DNA from: Aphelocoma coerulescens
Lineage: Eukaryota; Chordata; Aves; Passeriformes; Corvidae
Direction of reading: 5' to 3'
Length of the DNA stretch: 64,000 nt
NCBI RefSeq assembly: GCF_041296385.1
Contig: NC_091014.1
Location: 63,248,578 to 63,312,577 of the forward strand
Shown: one piece after another, positions 59,950 to 64,000 of the stretch
Numbering within the stretch: the first letter of the stretch is position 1
How the letters are laid out: every line of letters begins with the position of its first letter
Notes under the pieces: generated by a model
Told to the model about the DNA's origin: nothing
Seen by the model: the letters and a program-made list of their open reading frames with translations, nothing else
Database searches by the model: none
Program-made: the position numbers and the translations under genes

Positions 59950-62200
59950 AGTGGTAGTGACTTCTCTGCCCTTTAAGCCATATGTTTTAGTGTCTCCTCT
60001 GTTCAGTGCACAACTCTGTTTGATCCAGTCAGTCACAAAAAAGGCAGGACTTCATACTGAACCCTGTGTTTTACCCCCATCCTTCTCCTCCACCACTTGG
60101 ACAATCCCCTGGACTCTCAACTATCACCAGCCACCTCTTCACACTAAGCTTTCTTGGCCTTTTGTCACCTCAGATCATCAGCATTAAGGACTTCTTGGCT
60201 GCCCTTACTCATTTATCACCCTCTTTATCTTTCCTTTCTCCACCTGTAGGCATTATCCATGCTGCATTCTTTCATTCACTGACCTTTGCCTTGCATTCCC
60301 CTAGCTATTCCTGCCCTGTACCCCAAATCCCAGCTGATCCATACCAGCTGGTCTCTGCTATGTCTCACACAGCAGGGCATCTCTGCTGGGAACCCTCCTG
60401 CCTGGCTAACTTTCTCCACTATAAATGCATTGTTCCCCCATTCCATTCTGCTTATTTCCTAGACTTACTACTCCAGCTCAGCACAGTTGAATCTCTGACT
60501 CACAGTCACAATCACCTCTCTGCCACATTTGGCTCATTCCTCAGACCCTCCTGCCTCCTCCAGCCCCCACTTCAGCTGTCACACAGGATTTCACCCAGTT
60601 CTTCCATGAGAAAATGACAAACCATCATCTTCCTCTTCCAGCAGCTTTGCCTTCTGTTTCCTCTTCCTCTCCTACAACTCCTTCCCCATTCGTCTCTCCT
60701 ACGGATGAAAAACCTCCTATGGGGCTCTCCTCCTTTTTTTTATTTGCCACTGAGCCAGTCTTACCCTGCCTCCTGCCTTTCCTTATGGTTGCTCTTGTCC
60801 TCTTGTTCTATCTTTGCCTTGACCTCTCACGCCCCTCTGCCTCTTTACTCTCATAACACAAATACCATTCAATCTCTTTCCTCTTAAAACACTCTCATCT
60901 TAAAAAAAAAATTCTTTGAACTTAAAACATTTATTTTCCTCTATAAATACCATGTCTTTTCTTCTCCTGTCTTCCTCACCAATCTCTCTGAATATGCCAG
61001 CTACAAACGCTGCCTGGAGTCCTCCCCACTAGTTCACTGCAGCTTCCTCTCCTTTGCAATCACTGCCAAAATCTTCACTTAACATACTGGGCAAACTTCA
61101 GCATAGTCTGGATACTCTGTTGTCACCTGCTGCAGCACACAGCACACTGGCTACCTGCAGTAGTCTCTTGTGCAGTTTTAACCTGAAGTGGTGTCTCTCT
61201 TCAGCAACCATGGTGTTACATCTATTGCACCACCTTTGAATCTGCTCCTTTTGCATGCCCTCTGGAAGACACTTTTCTTCTCCCAGCTCTGCTGGAGTTC
61301 ATGGGGCTTTTCTCTTTCTGTATTTCACTCCTTGATAATTTCAAGCACAAACACAGATTCCACGCTGATCTCCACGTAGCAATTTCCAGGCTCACTCCTC
61401 TAACACAAACTCGTCTCCCTAGGTCCATACCCACAGCATCTCTAATACTTTTTCATGGACACACATATCTCAAACTCAGTCTATGGTCACTAAAACAGAG
61501 TTCCTAATGGTCTTCTTCCTTCTTTACTGTATGCTCTCTTCAGTAATTCCCCTCTAGATCATCACAGACAATGCTATTAGTTTTCTTGATGTTCTGGTCA
61601 AGAACTGGAGTAACATTTTCATCTCGTATCTCTCACCATGTATACAGATCCAGGGGATGTCTAAGGTTTGCATATTCTTCCACCATTCAGGCTCTCATCA
61701 CCTCGTGCCTTTATGACTACAATATTTCTTTTTCTGACCTTTACAAATGTGAACTTGCCCTCCGTGTATCCATTCAGGATGCTGCTAGAAATATCATTTT
61801 CCTAACACATCACTCTGACCACGTCATTTCTCTTAGCAGCTGTAGACTGCTGTCCCCATATCTATCTCATTAGTGTAATCTACTTGTCTTCATTAAGAAA
61901 ATGTCAACTTCTTCCTACAGTCAACCAAAGAGGTCAATCCCCATCACCTACTGATTAATTTTTCAAGCAGACATGACCCATGATCTTTCTGGTGCCATCC
62001 CTCAGTCTTTGGAAGACCATCCTGTAAACATCCGCACTTCTTATTCATTATCCTTCTTTCCAGCTCCTGTAGGAATCCCACACTTTGTGGTGCTCACAGG
62101 AATGTGGTTTGCCTCCTGGTGTTCTAAAGCCACTACCGCTCACGCTGAACATAATTACTTTGTAGTCTCGTTGTACTCTCTCGTAAGGCTGCATTAGTTG
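59950..62200 (+). mobile_element. Probable ancient LINE (L2/CR1-like superfamily) remnant within a C/T-rich stretch
   Basis: The + strand is strongly pyrimidine-rich for about 2 kb. Near its end two coding relics lie in the expected order: MVTKTEFL around 61,483-61,506, like the K-T-E-x-L motif after the LINE reverse-transcriptase core, then IQALITSC...DYN...SIQDAARNIIF at 61,685-61,800, like the A-L-V-T-S-R-L-D-Y-C-N...V-Q-N-A-A-A-R-L-I segment. They are in different frames with stops between, so the element is dead. Upstream of 61.4 kb I recognise no domain and include it only because composition is continuous. Boundaries are guesses. Confidence 0.5.
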
Positions 62201-62344
62201 CCAATATTTAAAGTGCAGCCACATGTCAAAAGGACAGGGACGTTTTTCTAATCCGTGATTTCTGATCCATGATTAAGGCTCGTAAATCTGAGGGTAGAAC
62301 ACCAACTGGCATGAATAACAGTGAACGAAATCCCTATTGTACTG

Positions 62345-62465
62345 CTACTGAGCTGAGGTTTGAGAGATTTAGTCCCTTGCCTCAGGTCATGAAGAAAGAC
62401 TATGGCAGAGCTTGGACTGAATTATGGCTTTATAAGCCCCTGCCCTAACTGCAGTACTACCTTTC
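62345..62465 (-). repeat. MIR-like SINE fragment, inverted
   Basis: The + strand reads gctgaggtttgagagatt, agtcccttgcctcaggtcat, gactatggcagagcttggac and ataagcccctgcc. This is the reverse complement of the MIR core in order, like gaggttaagtgacttgcccaaggtcac...gtggcagagc. The 3' tail is not recognisable. Confidence 0.72.
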
Positions 62466-62700
62466 TTTCATCTATTTTGGTAGTGATCTACAAAGGATTA
62501 TGATTTCAGCAGGCTCAGCTGGGCAGTTCTGAGTATTTATTTATAAAAGAATTTGGCTTAATGAGAAAGAAAATGGACAAATTTCCATTTTTTTACTCTG
62601 ATTTCTCTCCTGCAGGGAGAATATGTTAGTTTATGCTCTTTTATTTTAAGTGGATTCTATTCCAAATGATCTGCTAAGGGAACTTGGATTCAGAATTCAC

Positions 62701-62727
62701 ATTATTTATTTATTTACTTATTTATTC
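62701..62727 (+). repeat. (ATTT)n simple repeat
   Basis: About six imperfect ATTT units (attatttatttatttactta followed by tttattc). A short simple repeat with no other feature attached. Confidence 0.85.
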
Positions 62728-62729
62728 CT

Positions 62730-64000
<1,271 letters not shown>

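Noticed and set aside
60066..60617. 183-codon plus-strand open frame, the longest in the window
   Set aside because: Pyrimidine-rich DNA gives a Ser/Leu/Pro/His-rich translation without stops. It sits in the probable LINE remnant but shows no domain, so it is not called as a gene.

Overview
The window is nuclear DNA from an amniote, most likely a bird. Three 3'-end copies of CR1 retrotransposons read with the typical avian CR1 terminus, repeat load is low, and the background is AT-rich and non-coding. There is no bacterial-style gene organisation, no CRISPR array, and no credible complete open reading frame.

One protein-coding feature is convincing. A 114-nt internal exon on the minus strand (13,099-13,212) has canonical splice sites and encodes a peptide beginning [18 protein letters not shown] recognise it as the end of the large extracellular/lumenal loop of a TMEM178-family protein, closest to TMEM178B. 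That gene is known for very large introns in vertebrates, and almost all of this window fits intron sequence on either side of the exon. The gene runs right to left: about 50.8 kb of the upstream (5') intron lies at 13,213-64,000 and about 13.1 kb of the downstream (3') intron at 1-13,098. I saw no other exon of this gene.

The introns hold interspersed repeats of different ages. Young to middle-aged CR1 3' ends lie at 19.0, 27.6 and 57.9 kb, the last joined to a still-open fragment of CR1 ORF2. Older, heavily decayed CR1/L3-clade reverse-transcriptase remnants lie at 39.9-40.1 and 47.9-48.7 kb on the minus strand. A C/T-rich stretch at about 59.95-62.2 kb holds what looks like the reverse-transcriptase tail of another ancient LINE. 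MIR-like SINE copies lie at 3.1, 43.8, 59.1 and 62.4 kb. Simple repeats include an 18-nt G run, a (CA)n tract and a (GA)n tract.

Several repeat-free blocks (33.5-33.9, 42.5-43.1, 46.8-47.0, 50.4-50.7 and 53.4-53.7 kb) have scattered CpGs and dense transcription-factor-like words. They are my by-eye candidates for conserved regulatory elements. A GC-rich island at 37.1-38.4 kb stands out in composition but has no recognisable gene. No undescribed gene system could be supported. The most informative items are the exon, the fossil LINEs and the candidate regulatory blocks.
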